A stretch of 64,000 nt of DNA from the NCBI RefSeq assembly GCF_003574655.1, contig NZ_QNUM01000003.1, positions 124,001 through 188,000 of the forward strand, given 5' to 3'. The translations under genes and the position numbers were made by a program. Source of the stretch: Cohaesibacter haloalkalitolerans. GTDB lineage: Bacteria > Pseudomonadota > Alphaproteobacteria > Rhizobiales > Cohaesibacteraceae. The first letter of the stretch is position 1. Every line of letters starts with the position of its first letter. The notes below the pieces were generated by a model that saw only the letters and a list, made by a program, of their open reading frames with translations, did no database searches and was not told the DNA's origin. Below, in pieces: positions 8,794-16,241 of this stretch.

Positions 8794-10311
8794 CTATTCA
8801 GCCGTCTTGACAGTGTCTTCCAGGAAGAAGCGACCGAGAGGGTTCTGGTCGAAATTCTTGATGCCCTTCTGGGTGACATTGATGAACGGGCTATAGAACA
8901 GATCAATCCAGTGTGCATCAGCCTTGGCCAATTTCTGGATTTCGAAATACATGGCCTTGCGTTTGGCCGAATCCAGCTCAAGACGGGCTTCGGCAACCAG
9001 CTGCTTGACCTTTTCGTTGTTGTACCGGGTCATGTAGTTCATGTTGACGTCATGGCCCACAACGAAGGTGGTCTTCTGATCGGGGTCGAGAATGTCGTTG
9101 GTCCAGTACATCATGGACAGGTCATAATCGCCAGCAACCAGCATGTCCCAGGTCTGACTCGGGTCCATTTTCACCAGATTGATGGTGATGCCGATAGCGG
9201 CCAGCTGCTGCTGGATCAAAACGGCAACCTGTTCGTCAACTTCGTTGCCGGCATTTACCAGATAATCAAGCGAAATGCCGTCGACGCCAGCTTCTGCAAG
9301 CTCGGCCTTGGCTTTTTCGAGGTCGAAGTCACGAGCCCCGTTTTCATCGCTGTGATAGAGAGCCCCAGCCGGAATGAAGCTGTTGGCAACCTTGCCCTGA
9401 CCGAAGGTCACGGCATCAACGATAGACTGCTTGTCGATGGCGTAGTCGATGGCAGCACGGACATGAACATTGTTGAGTGGCTCATGCTCGTGGTTCATCA
9501 GAAGATGATCTTCACGGGTGGAGGGCTCGATGTGAACGGTAAGCTTGTCGTCGGCCTTCAGCTCTTCCACGCGGGAGAACGGCACATAGATGGCGGCATC
9601 AAGCTCGCCGGACTGAACGCTCAGCATGCGGGTGTTGTCATCCGGCATGGAGATCCATTCGACGCCATCAAGGCTAACCTTGTCTGCTTGCCAGAACTCG
9701 GGGTTCTTGGCAAGGATGACGCGGTCACCGCGCAGCCATTCCTTCACGACGAAAGCGCCGGAAGCAACCGGGTTCTGGGAATAGTCTTCCTGACCCTTTG
9801 CTTCAAAACCGGCCTTGGAAATGACAGAGGTGGCAGGCATGGCGAGGGTGGAAAGGAACGGAGCCGACTGTTCGGACAGGGTGATGACAAGCGTCTTGGG
9901 ATCCGGGGTCTGCATGTCGGAGATGATCTTGTAGCTGTCAGACCACAGGGAAAGTTCATCGTCACGAACGCGCTCAAGAGAGAATTTGGCGTCTTCGGAC
10001 GTGATGGCAGAGCCATCGGAGAATTTCGCATCACGAAGATGGAAGGTGTAGGTCAGGCCGTCCGTGGAGATGTCCCAGCTTTCGGCAAGACCGGGCACCA
10101 GCTCGGCACCGGTTTTGTCGACGCGGACCAGCACGTCATACACGTTCATGAAAACCCAGAAGTCGATGTTCTGGGCGGTGTTGATCGGGTCGAAGGTGCT
10201 GGAGTCCTCACGGCGACCGATGGAGAGCACGCCTGCAGCATCGGCCACAGTCATCGCGCCCATGACAAGGGTCATTGCAAGAAGTCCCACACGGGAAAAT
10301 TTTCTGAACAT
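8794..10311 (-). CDS. Peptide ABC transporter substrate-binding protein
   Basis: A 505-residue periplasmic binding protein of the SBP_bac_5 (DppA/OppA/NikA) family. Residues 1-25 form a signal peptide with a positive start, a hydrophobic core and cleavage near ADA-A. The sequence then reads as a family member with LVPGLAESW, the family signature region, and a C-terminal YSPFINVT stretch. There is no lipobox. It would bind oligopeptides or related solutes and deliver them to the permeases encoded just upstream. It is the last gene of the reverse-strand operon, 48 bases after the ATPase gene. In PipR-type systems the matching transporter is reported to be needed for signal response, so this protein may bind the inducing molecule as well as nutrients; that part is inference. 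Confidence 0.88.
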   Translation of the reverse strand: MFRKFSRVGLLAMTLVMGAMTVADAAGVLSIGRREDSSTFDPINTAQNIDFWVFMNVYDVLVRVDKTGAELVPGLAESWDISTDGLTYTFHLRDAKFSDGSAITSEDAKFSLERVRDDELSLWSDSYKIISDMQTPDPKTLVITLSEQSAPFLSTLAMPATSVISKAGFEAKGQEDYSQNPVASGAFVVKEWLRGDRVILAKNPEFWQADKVSLDGVEWISMPDDNTRMLSVQSGELDAAIYVPFSRVEELKADDKLTVHIEPSTREDHLLMNHEHEPLNNVHVRAAIDYAIDKQSIVDAVTFGQGKVANSFIPAGALYHSDENGARDFDLEKAKAELAEAGVDGISLDYLVNAGNEVDEQVAVLIQQQLAAIGITINLVKMDPSQTWDMLVAGDYDLSMMYWTNDILDPDQKTTFVVGHDVNMNYMTRYNNEKVKQLVAEARLELDSAKRKAMYFEIQKLAKADAHWIDLFYSPFINVTQKGIKNFDQNPLGRFFLEDTVKTAE

Positions 10312-10359
10312 TGTTTTGGTGTTCCTTCTGTTATGTGATTGCGTTTGTTGTGTGTTTTC

Positions 10360-12036
10360 TCAATTGCCCTGAATTGCGCGGGCGACCGTTCTGGTGCCAA
10401 TCGGCTTGTCGGGATCAATATTGGGGATCGCGGCCAGCAGATTTGCGGTGTAGTCCTGCTCGGGATTATCGAAGACGTCTTCGGTTCTGCCAGCCTCGAC
10501 AATGCGACCGTGATGCATGACAATCACGCTTTCACAAAGCTCGCGGACGATGGCGAGGTCGTGGGCAATGAAGATGATGGTCAGCGCCATTTTCTCCCGC
10601 AGTTCCTTGAACAGCGAGATGATCTGAGCCTGAATGGTCACATCAAGCGCGGCAACGCACTCATCGGCGATGATCACCTTGGGATTGACGGCGAGGGCAC
10701 GGGCAATGCCGACACGCTGACACTGGCCACCGGAGAGGCTCTTTGGCTTGCGTGGGCGGAAGGATACATCAAGGCCCACCAACTCCAGCAATTCGTCAAT
10801 CCGGCTGTCAATGGCGTTCCTTGCGATCTCGCCCTGCGTTTCCAGAACCTCGCGCAACATCGCTTCCACCGTCATGCGTGGGTTCAGCGCATTGAACGGA
10901 TCCTGAAACACCATCGCCACTTCCCGGCGCAGTTTCCTGAGGGCCTGATCGCGTTTCAAGGTCAGCACGGCACCATCATAGGCAATATCACCCGAGGTGA
11001 TGGGGGTGAGGCCGATCATGGCCCGCGCCAGTGTGCTCTTGCCCGAACCGCTTTCCCCTACGATACCGATCGTATCGCCGGGGAAGATCTGGCAACTAAC
11101 CCCCGCCAACGCCCGGAAGGCAGCTTTGGAGCGAAACCAGCTTTTGCCTGCGTTGAACTCGACCACCAGATCATCCACCTCGAAGATCGGCTTTATGTGC
11201 GGTTCTTCCACCACGATATCATCGTCAAGCGCACGGCTTGCCAGATGGTCATCGAATGAGGGGTGAGAAGCGATCAGCGTCTTGGTATAGCTGTGCTGCG
11301 GAGCAGACAGCAGCTTGCGCTTTTCTTCAATTTCGACGATCCGGCCTTCTCGCATCACGGCAATCCGGTCGCAGGTTTGCGCCACGACGCCCAGGTCATG
11401 CGTGATGAGAATGATGGAAAGCCCGCGTTTCTTGCGCAACTCCAGCAAAAGCTCCAGAATTTGCGCCTGCACGGTCACATCAAGCGCCGTGGTCGGCTCG
11501 TCGGCAATGAGAATTTCCGGCTCGCAGGAAAGGGCGATGGCAATCATCGCGCGCTGGCGCATGCCGCCGGAAAATTCGTGTGCATAGCTGCGGAAAGCCC
11601 GGGCGGGATCGGGAAAGCCGACCTGTGTCAACAACTCGATAGCCTGCACTCTGGCATCCTGTTTGGAATAGGAGCCGTGACGGAACAAGCCTTCGCAGAT
11701 CTGGTCGCCGATACGCATGACCGGATCCAGATGGCTGGTCGGGTTCTGGAAAATCATCCCGATGCGCCGACCGCGCACATCCATCATCGCCTTTTCCTCA
11801 AGGCCGAGAATGGACCGGCCCTCGAGCACAACGTCGCCGCTGGTAACCGACAGTTTCGTTGAGGGCAGCAAACCGATGATCGCCCGACACAACAGGCTCT
11901 TGCCAGACCCGCTTTCGCCCACAAGGCCAAGAATTTCCGACTGGCCAAGATCGAAAGTGGCATCTTCCAGCAAAGAACGGGTTTCCACCTTGTCCTGATA
12001 GCTGACCGAGAGGCCTTTTACGGAGAGAATGGTCAT
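10360..12036 (-). CDS. Peptide ABC transporter ATPase, two fused domains (DppD-DppF type)
   Basis: A 558-residue protein with two complete ABC ATPase domains in one chain. Domain 1 has Walker A GESGSGKS (40-47), signature FSGGMRQ (155-161) and Walker B LIADEP. Domain 2 has Walker A GESGSGKS (327-334), signature LSGGQCQR near 444-451 and a second Walker B IIADEC. Peptide importers usually use two separate ATPases, but the fused form is known. The Walker B of domain 2 ends in Cys after Glu rather than the usual Pro; the catalytic Glu is kept. The start overlaps the upstream permease stop by four bases (ATGA), showing translational coupling. Confidence 0.9.
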   Translation of the reverse strand: MTILSVKGLSVSYQDKVETRSLLEDATFDLGQSEILGLVGESGSGKSLLCRAIIGLLPSTKLSVTSGDVVLEGRSILGLEEKAMMDVRGRRIGMIFQNPTSHLDPVMRIGDQICEGLFRHGSYSKQDARVQAIELLTQVGFPDPARAFRSYAHEFSGGMRQRAMIAIALSCEPEILIADEPTTALDVTVQAQILELLLELRKKRGLSIILITHDLGVVAQTCDRIAVMREGRIVEIEEKRKLLSAPQHSYTKTLIASHPSFDDHLASRALDDDIVVEEPHIKPIFEVDDLVVEFNAGKSWFRSKAAFRALAGVSCQIFPGDTIGIVGESGSGKSTLARAMIGLTPITSGDIAYDGAVLTLKRDQALRKLRREVAMVFQDPFNALNPRMTVEAMLREVLETQGEIARNAIDSRIDELLELVGLDVSFRPRKPKSLSGGQCQRVGIARALAVNPKVIIADECVAALDVTIQAQIISLFKELREKMALTIIFIAHDLAIVRELCESVIVMHHGRIVEAGRTEDVFDNPEQDYTANLLAAIPNIDPDKPIGTRTVARAIQGN

Positions 12037-12884
12037 ACTTCAGCCTCCCACATGTCACCAAGGGCATCGCCCAGCAACGAGAAGCCCAAAGCGAGGCAGA
12101 CAATGGCAAAGCCGGGGAAGAAGGTGATCCACCAAGCCTGCGTGATGAAGCCCTGTCCTTCGGCAACCATGATGCCCCATTCGGCAGCAGGCGGCTGAAC
12201 CCCAAGCCCCAGATAGCTGATGGCAGCACCATTCAACAGCACCAGAATGACATCGGACATAGCAAAGACGATGGAGCCGGTGAGAGCGTTCGGCAGCAGG
12301 TGACGAAACATGATGCGTAGCCGAGAGTAGCCCAGACTCTGGGCAGCAACGGCGAAATCCATCGTTTTCAGCACGAGAATCTGCGCCCGCACCAGTCGGG
12401 CATAGCTGACCCAGCCAACCAGCGCCATGGCGATATAGAAACTCGCCAGACCGGGGCCGAGAATGGTGATGATGGACAGCATCAGAACGAGAAAAGGAAA
12501 GGCCAGCACAATATCGATGATGCGCATCAGGATGGTATCGACGATACCGCCCAGAAAACCGGCCACCGTTCCCAGAATCGTCCCGATGATCATCGGGAAC
12601 AGCACGCCCAGCAAGGCTATCTGCAAGTCGATCCGCACGCCCCAGATTACGCGGGAAAGAACGTCTCGGCCGAAGTTGTCCGTGCCAAACGGATGCAGCA
12701 GAGTAGGGGCCTGCAGTCGCGCACTGGCGTCCTGCAGAATCGGATCGAACGGAGCCACCAGCGGCGCCAGAAGGGCCGCCGCGATGAAGAAAGCCAGAAT
12801 GCAGAACCCGAGCGTCAGGGTCGTGTTACTGCTCATCAGGGCGCGCCATTTGAGCTGAGGGAAGAAGGGTCTTGTTTGCGCCAT
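12033..12884 (-). CDS. Peptide ABC transporter permease (DppC type)
   Basis: A 283-residue inner-membrane permease of the DppC/OppC type. It has an N-terminal membrane helix (about 18-42), a periplasmic stretch with FGTDNFGRDVLSRVIWG typical of DppC proteins, and about five more hydrophobic segments. The cytoplasmic EAA-like loop is around QSLGYSRLRIMFRHLLPNAL. It forms half of the translocation channel with the DppB-type permease. Its ATG shares a base with the stop of that gene (TGATG), so the two are coupled, and its own end overlaps the ATPase gene. Confidence 0.9.
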   Translation of the reverse strand: MAQTRPFFPQLKWRALMSSNTTLTLGFCILAFFIAAALLAPLVAPFDPILQDASARLQAPTLLHPFGTDNFGRDVLSRVIWGVRIDLQIALLGVLFPMIIGTILGTVAGFLGGIVDTILMRIIDIVLAFPFLVLMLSIITILGPGLASFYIAMALVGWVSYARLVRAQILVLKTMDFAVAAQSLGYSRLRIMFRHLLPNALTGSIVFAMSDVILVLLNGAAISYLGLGVQPPAAEWGIMVAEGQGFITQAWWITFFPGFAIVCLALGFSLLGDALGDMWEAEV

Positions 12885-13825
12885 CAGAATTTCACTCTCG
12901 GATCAAGGGCTACGGTCAGGATGTCGGCAAGGAAGTTGATCAACAGGGTTGCAACGGCAAACACCATGGCAACGCCCTGAACCACCATGTAATCTCGCGA
13001 GAAGATGCCGCGAACCAGCAGTTGCCCCATACCGGGCAGAGCGAACACGCTCTCCACCACCACCGTGCCACCGATCAGCCAGCCGATATTGACGGCAAGC
13101 AGGTTGATGGTGGGCACCAGCGCATTGGGCACCACATGCCGCCAGAACACCGTGTTTTCCGATACCCCACGCGCCCGGGCAGCCGTCGCGATATCCGAAT
13201 TGAGACCGGAAATCATCGCCGCCCGCAAGCTGCGGGTGATGACCGAAGACAGCGAAAGCGCAATGGTCAGACAGGGCAGAACAAGGTGAAGAGCCTTGTC
13301 CTCGAAGGACTTGCCATAGCCGGACACCGGCAACCAATTGAGACTGACCGCAAACAGGATGATCAGCATGACGCCAAGCCAGAACTGCGGAAAGCCAAGC
13401 CCGGCAGTCACGGCGATACGGGCAAAATGATCCGGCCATTGGCCCTGCTTGCGCGCCGAAAGAGCCGCCAGCGGAACGGCGATCACCAGCGACAGCAGCA
13501 CTGCAAAGAAAACCAGCATCAGCGTTGGTTCAATGCGCGTAGCGATCAGCTTCAATACGTCGATCTTGTAAAGGGTCGAACGCCCCATTTCACCGTGAAC
13601 CAGATTTTTCAGGAAATAGAAATACTGGGTGATCATCGGCTCATCGAGCCCATATTGCGCCCGTATCTTGGCAAGGGCAGTCGGGGTCGAACGCGCACCC
13701 AGCAACACCCGTGCAGGATCCCCGGGGATAAGGCGCACGAGAATGAAGGTGACAACCGAGATGCCAAACATCACAGGCAGCAACTGGAACGGACGGAACA
13801 GGACAAAGCGATAACGACCCAGCAT
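12884..13825 (-). CDS. Peptide ABC transporter permease (DppB type)
   Basis: A 313-residue permease of the DppB/OppB type. The N terminus RFVLFRPFQLLPVMFGISVV and LIPGDPARVLLG are the expected first helix and following family motif. YGLDEP and LGEMGRS-like text (here HGEMGRS) precede the remaining helices, and the coupling loop lies around ARARGVSENTVFWRHVVPNA. It pairs with the DppC-type protein in the inner membrane. Its start lies three bases after the stop of the pip gene, so peptidase and transporter are almost certainly one transcript. Confidence 0.9.
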   Translation of the reverse strand: MLGRYRFVLFRPFQLLPVMFGISVVTFILVRLIPGDPARVLLGARSTPTALAKIRAQYGLDEPMITQYFYFLKNLVHGEMGRSTLYKIDVLKLIATRIEPTLMLVFFAVLLSLVIAVPLAALSARKQGQWPDHFARIAVTAGLGFPQFWLGVMLIILFAVSLNWLPVSGYGKSFEDKALHLVLPCLTIALSLSSVITRSLRAAMISGLNSDIATAARARGVSENTVFWRHVVPNALVPTINLLAVNIGWLIGGTVVVESVFALPGMGQLLVRGIFSRDYMVVQGVAMVFAVATLLINFLADILTVALDPRVKF

Positions 13826-13828
13826 GCT

Positions 13829-14734
13829 TTACTCGCTATCATACTTCGACAGGAAGGCTTCTACGACGGCCATACAATCCTCTTTTTCCTCTACATGGGG
13901 CATGTGGCTTGAGTTGGGGAAGACATGCGCAACCACATCGGGGATATTGTCCCAAAAAGGCTGCAAGCACTCGGTGGTTGCTTCGTCATGGGCGCCGCGA
14001 AACGCCAGCGTTGGCGCTTTGACCTTGTGCAGGCGATCAATGATCGACCAGTCCTTCATGGTGCCGATGACGTGAAATTCGGTTGGACCATTCATGGTGT
14101 GATAGACAGTGGGGTCTTCATCCATCGCATCGAAGGTCCGCTGCACCTCCACCGGGCGTGGCTTGGTGCGACAGACATGACGATCATAGAAGACCTCGGT
14201 CGCTGCTTTATAGTCGGGATGGTCGATTGTGCCAGCCTTTTCATGCAGATCCAGAGTGTCCTGCACATCCTGCGGCAATTGGGCCCGCAGCTCGGCAGCC
14301 CCTTTCAACCAGATTTGCATGTTGCACGGCGAGTTGGCCAGAACCAGCGCCTTGAGGCCAGCCGGCTGCCTGACTGCATGTTCAGACCCGAGCATGCCGC
14401 CCCAGCTTTGCCCCAGATAGGCATAGCGGTCCTGAATGCCCAGATGGCTGAGCAGCGCGTCCAATTCGCCTAAAAAAAAGTCAACTGTCCAAAAATCAGC
14501 CCCTTTTTCGCGCAGGTGCGTCGACTTGCCGTTGCCGATCTGGTCATAGTGGATGACAGGGCGGCCCGTTTTGGCCAGGTCCATAAAACTGTCGATATAG
14601 TCGTGAGTGCACCCTGGACCGCCGTGCGCCACCACCAGGGGAAGCTTGGGCGAGTCGAGGGATCCGCAGATCCGATACCAAGTTTTATATGTCTGATAAG
14701 GCGAATAGCCTTCCTGAATCTCAAAATCTGCCAT
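13829..14734 (-). CDS. pip: Proline iminopeptidase / L-amino acid amidase family (S33 hydrolase)
   Basis: A 301-residue alpha/beta-hydrolase of peptidase family S33. Seen directly: HGGPG oxyanion motif (37-41), nucleophile elbow GQSWGG with Ser110 (108-113), acid Asp250 in GAHDEAT and His277 in SSHMPH. No signal peptide is present. Family members release N-terminal proline from small peptides, or hydrolyse amino acid amides (LaaA type); the two cannot be separated by sequence alone. GAGG at a five-base spacing precedes the ATG. It is the first gene after the LuxR solo and leads directly into the transporter genes. In OryR/XccR/PipR-type loci the gene next to the regulator encodes exactly this enzyme family and is its target. 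Confidence 0.88.
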   Translation of the reverse strand: MADFEIQEGYSPYQTYKTWYRICGSLDSPKLPLVVAHGGPGCTHDYIDSFMDLAKTGRPVIHYDQIGNGKSTHLREKGADFWTVDFFLGELDALLSHLGIQDRYAYLGQSWGGMLGSEHAVRQPAGLKALVLANSPCNMQIWLKGAAELRAQLPQDVQDTLDLHEKAGTIDHPDYKAATEVFYDRHVCRTKPRPVEVQRTFDAMDEDPTVYHTMNGPTEFHVIGTMKDWSIIDRLHKVKAPTLAFRGAHDEATTECLQPFWDNIPDVVAHVFPNSSHMPHVEEKEDCMAVVEAFLSKYDSE

Positions 14735-14762
14735 CTAAACCTCATTGTCTTGCTGAGATCCA

Positions 14763-14790
14763 ATCCTAGGCACATTCGACCATTCACCAA
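14763..14790 (-). promoter_or_regulatory. Candidate promoter of the pip operon
   Basis: On the reverse strand TTGGTG (14785-14790) and TAGGAT (14763-14768) are 16 bases apart and stand about 30 bases before the pip start codon. This fits a sigma-70 promoter of modest quality. The prediction is by eye only. Confidence 0.35.
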
Positions 14791-14811
14791 TAGCTAATGA
14801 ATCTTATAGGT
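14786..14811 (-). promoter_or_regulatory. Candidate LuxR-type operator (imperfect dyad)
   Basis: An imperfect 26-bp dyad with outer arms ACCTATA and TATTGGT (six of seven positions symmetric) overlaps the proposed -35 hexamer of the pip promoter. LuxR proteins typically bind a dyad of about 18-20 bp overlapping or just upstream of -35. Position fits; symmetry is weak in the centre and the length is larger than a classic lux box. Confidence 0.3.
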
Positions 14812-14821
14812 TCTGCAAATT

Positions 14822-15589
14822 TCAGTTGGTTGTTTCGAGCAATTGATAGTGCGCAGCGAGCACCAGCGCGTGAAAGCGGTTGCGCGCGCCGAGCTTTTTG
14901 GTCGCCGAGGTGAGATGCAGGGTAACCGTAGCAACCGAGCGCCCGAGCTCATGAGCAATTTCCTTGGCAATCAACCCCTTTGCACACAGCTGCAGACACT
15001 GCCGCTCGCGAGCAGTGAGCCTGACATGCGGCGTGCGAAAAGCTTGTGGAGGAAAGCCCTTGACGACCGCTTCATGAAAGATATGAGCCAGATAACCAAC
15101 TGACGAAACAGCATTGTTCAGGTCATCAATGTCGATTCTGGACGTGCTGATCGCTGTAAAGGTCGCCAAAGCACCACCTGCGCCGCGAATGGGCACCGTG
15201 ATGCCGCTTTCCATGCCGGTGTCACACAGATAATCGACCACCGGCCGATGGCGCTGATCCAGAATCCGGCTCATGATATCACTTTGCTGGCCGCGATAGG
15301 TCCAGATGAACGGGCAGGACGTTTCGCGCGACGCATCCATGACCGGATCATGGGCATAATAATGCTGGCCACACCACAGGTCCGTCATGTCACTGGGGGT
15401 GTTCTGCATGGCGTAGACAGTGGGGACGATGAATTCACCGTCATGGGTGAGGGGGACGGGGGAGAAATCGTAGCTCGATGCATCAAACCCCAGGGGACGC
15501 AGAACGGTTTGCGCGATCTCCATCGCATCGTCGAGTGCAATTCCCGAAGAGAGTGCACTTACGAAATCATGTTGCATATTACTCACCAT
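14822..15589 (-). CDS. LuxR solo with altered ligand pocket (PipR/OryR-like)
   Basis: A 255-residue regulator with an N-terminal autoinducer-binding domain (about 15-165) and a C-terminal LuxR helix-turn-helix beginning LTARERQCLQLCAKG (near 191). In TraR numbering the conserved pocket residues Trp57 and Tyr61 are replaced: counting back from the conserved Asp-Pro (Asp81-Pro82), Met68 and Trp72 occupy these places. Trp96 (TraR 85) and Gly129 (TraR 113) are kept. This Met/Trp pair marks the subfamily that answers plant-derived compounds instead of acyl-homoserine lactones. No luxI gene is in the window. AAGGAGG lies only a few bases from the first ATG, so GTG at 15586 or ATG at 15577 may be used instead. 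It probably controls the downstream pip-transporter operon. Confidence 0.9.
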   Translation of the reverse strand: MVSNMQHDFVSALSSGIALDDAMEIAQTVLRPLGFDASSYDFSPVPLTHDGEFIVPTVYAMQNTPSDMTDLWCGQHYYAHDPVMDASRETSCPFIWTYRGQQSDIMSRILDQRHRPVVDYLCDTGMESGITVPIRGAGGALATFTAISTSRIDIDDLNNAVSSVGYLAHIFHEAVVKGFPPQAFRTPHVRLTARERQCLQLCAKGLIAKEIAHELGRSVATVTLHLTSATKKLGARNRFHALVLAAHYQLLETTN

Positions 15590-15762
15590 TGCCTCCTTTC
15601 TTGCGTACCAGTCTTTATCTTATGCAAGTGCCACGCCAATCTCGTTTAACATGCAAAACAGGGGCGAGGCCAAAGGCAGACATTAGACATCCATTCCGCA
15701 GAATATCCGGCACGTAAGCCAAAACCGGCGGAGCGGTATCAAGACAATCTTTCAGGAGGAAA

Positions 15763-15850
15763 TGGCGGAGGGGGAGGGATTCGAACCCCCGGGACCGTGA
15801 AGCCCAACGGTTTTCAAGACCGCCGCAATCGACCACTCTGCCACCCCTCC
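15763..15850 (-). tRNA. tRNA-Ser (anticodon UGA)
   Basis: An 88-base serine tRNA on the reverse strand. The acceptor arm GGAGGGG pairs with CCCCTCC, the discriminator is G and CCA is encoded. The anticodon loop CTTGAAA gives UGA (bases 15814-15816), reading UCA codons. A long variable arm and a T-loop TTCGAAT are present, as expected for class II tRNA-Ser. Its 3' end faces the accessory peptide region and its 5' end the conserved rlpA cluster. Confidence 0.96.
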
Positions 15851-16241
15851 GGCGTCATGTGGTTGGAGGCCCTTTTGACGCTATTTTCTGACAATTGCAA
15901 GTCTTCTTGCATTTCATCAGCCGATGCTGTTGAAAACACCGCACCATTCCCTTAAAAAGCCTCATTCCCGACCGAACTAGCCACTACGAGCGGGAAAAAA
16001 ACCGTTGAAATTCAGGCATCCATTAACAGGCACCACAATTTTGCCACCATAGCTTTACACTTCCTTCACCAAGAAACCTGTAAAGCGTCAATTTTTCTGG
16101 TAAAGTCTGCCTGTTTCGGAAATATTGAACTTTTGCAGGTTACTATGCCATAAGGTCGGTTCAGTTGTAGCTGTTAACCTTGATGCTATGGGATTTTACC
16201 GATTGAGAGGACGTCGGCTGAAGAGTAATGAGTTTGTCGGC
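15851..16241. other. Region between tRNA-Ser and rlpA
   Basis: This stretch holds the divergent promoters of the tRNA and rlpA. It is richer in A and T than the flanking genes. The rlpA frame stays open up to 16125, so part of it could be coding if an upstream TTG or ATG (16125, 16188) is used. No repeat or further gene is seen. Confidence 0.4.

Noticed and set aside
8767-10338. A 523-codon forward frame opposite the peptide-binding protein gene
   Set aside because: The reverse-strand product has a signal peptide and SBP_bac_5 motifs; the forward frame has none and is antisense shadow.
15600-15660. Reverse-strand text TGGCACTTGCAT upstream of the LuxR solo, resembling a sigma-54 promoter
   Set aside because: The GG and GC elements are only five bases apart; sigma-54 promoters need ten.
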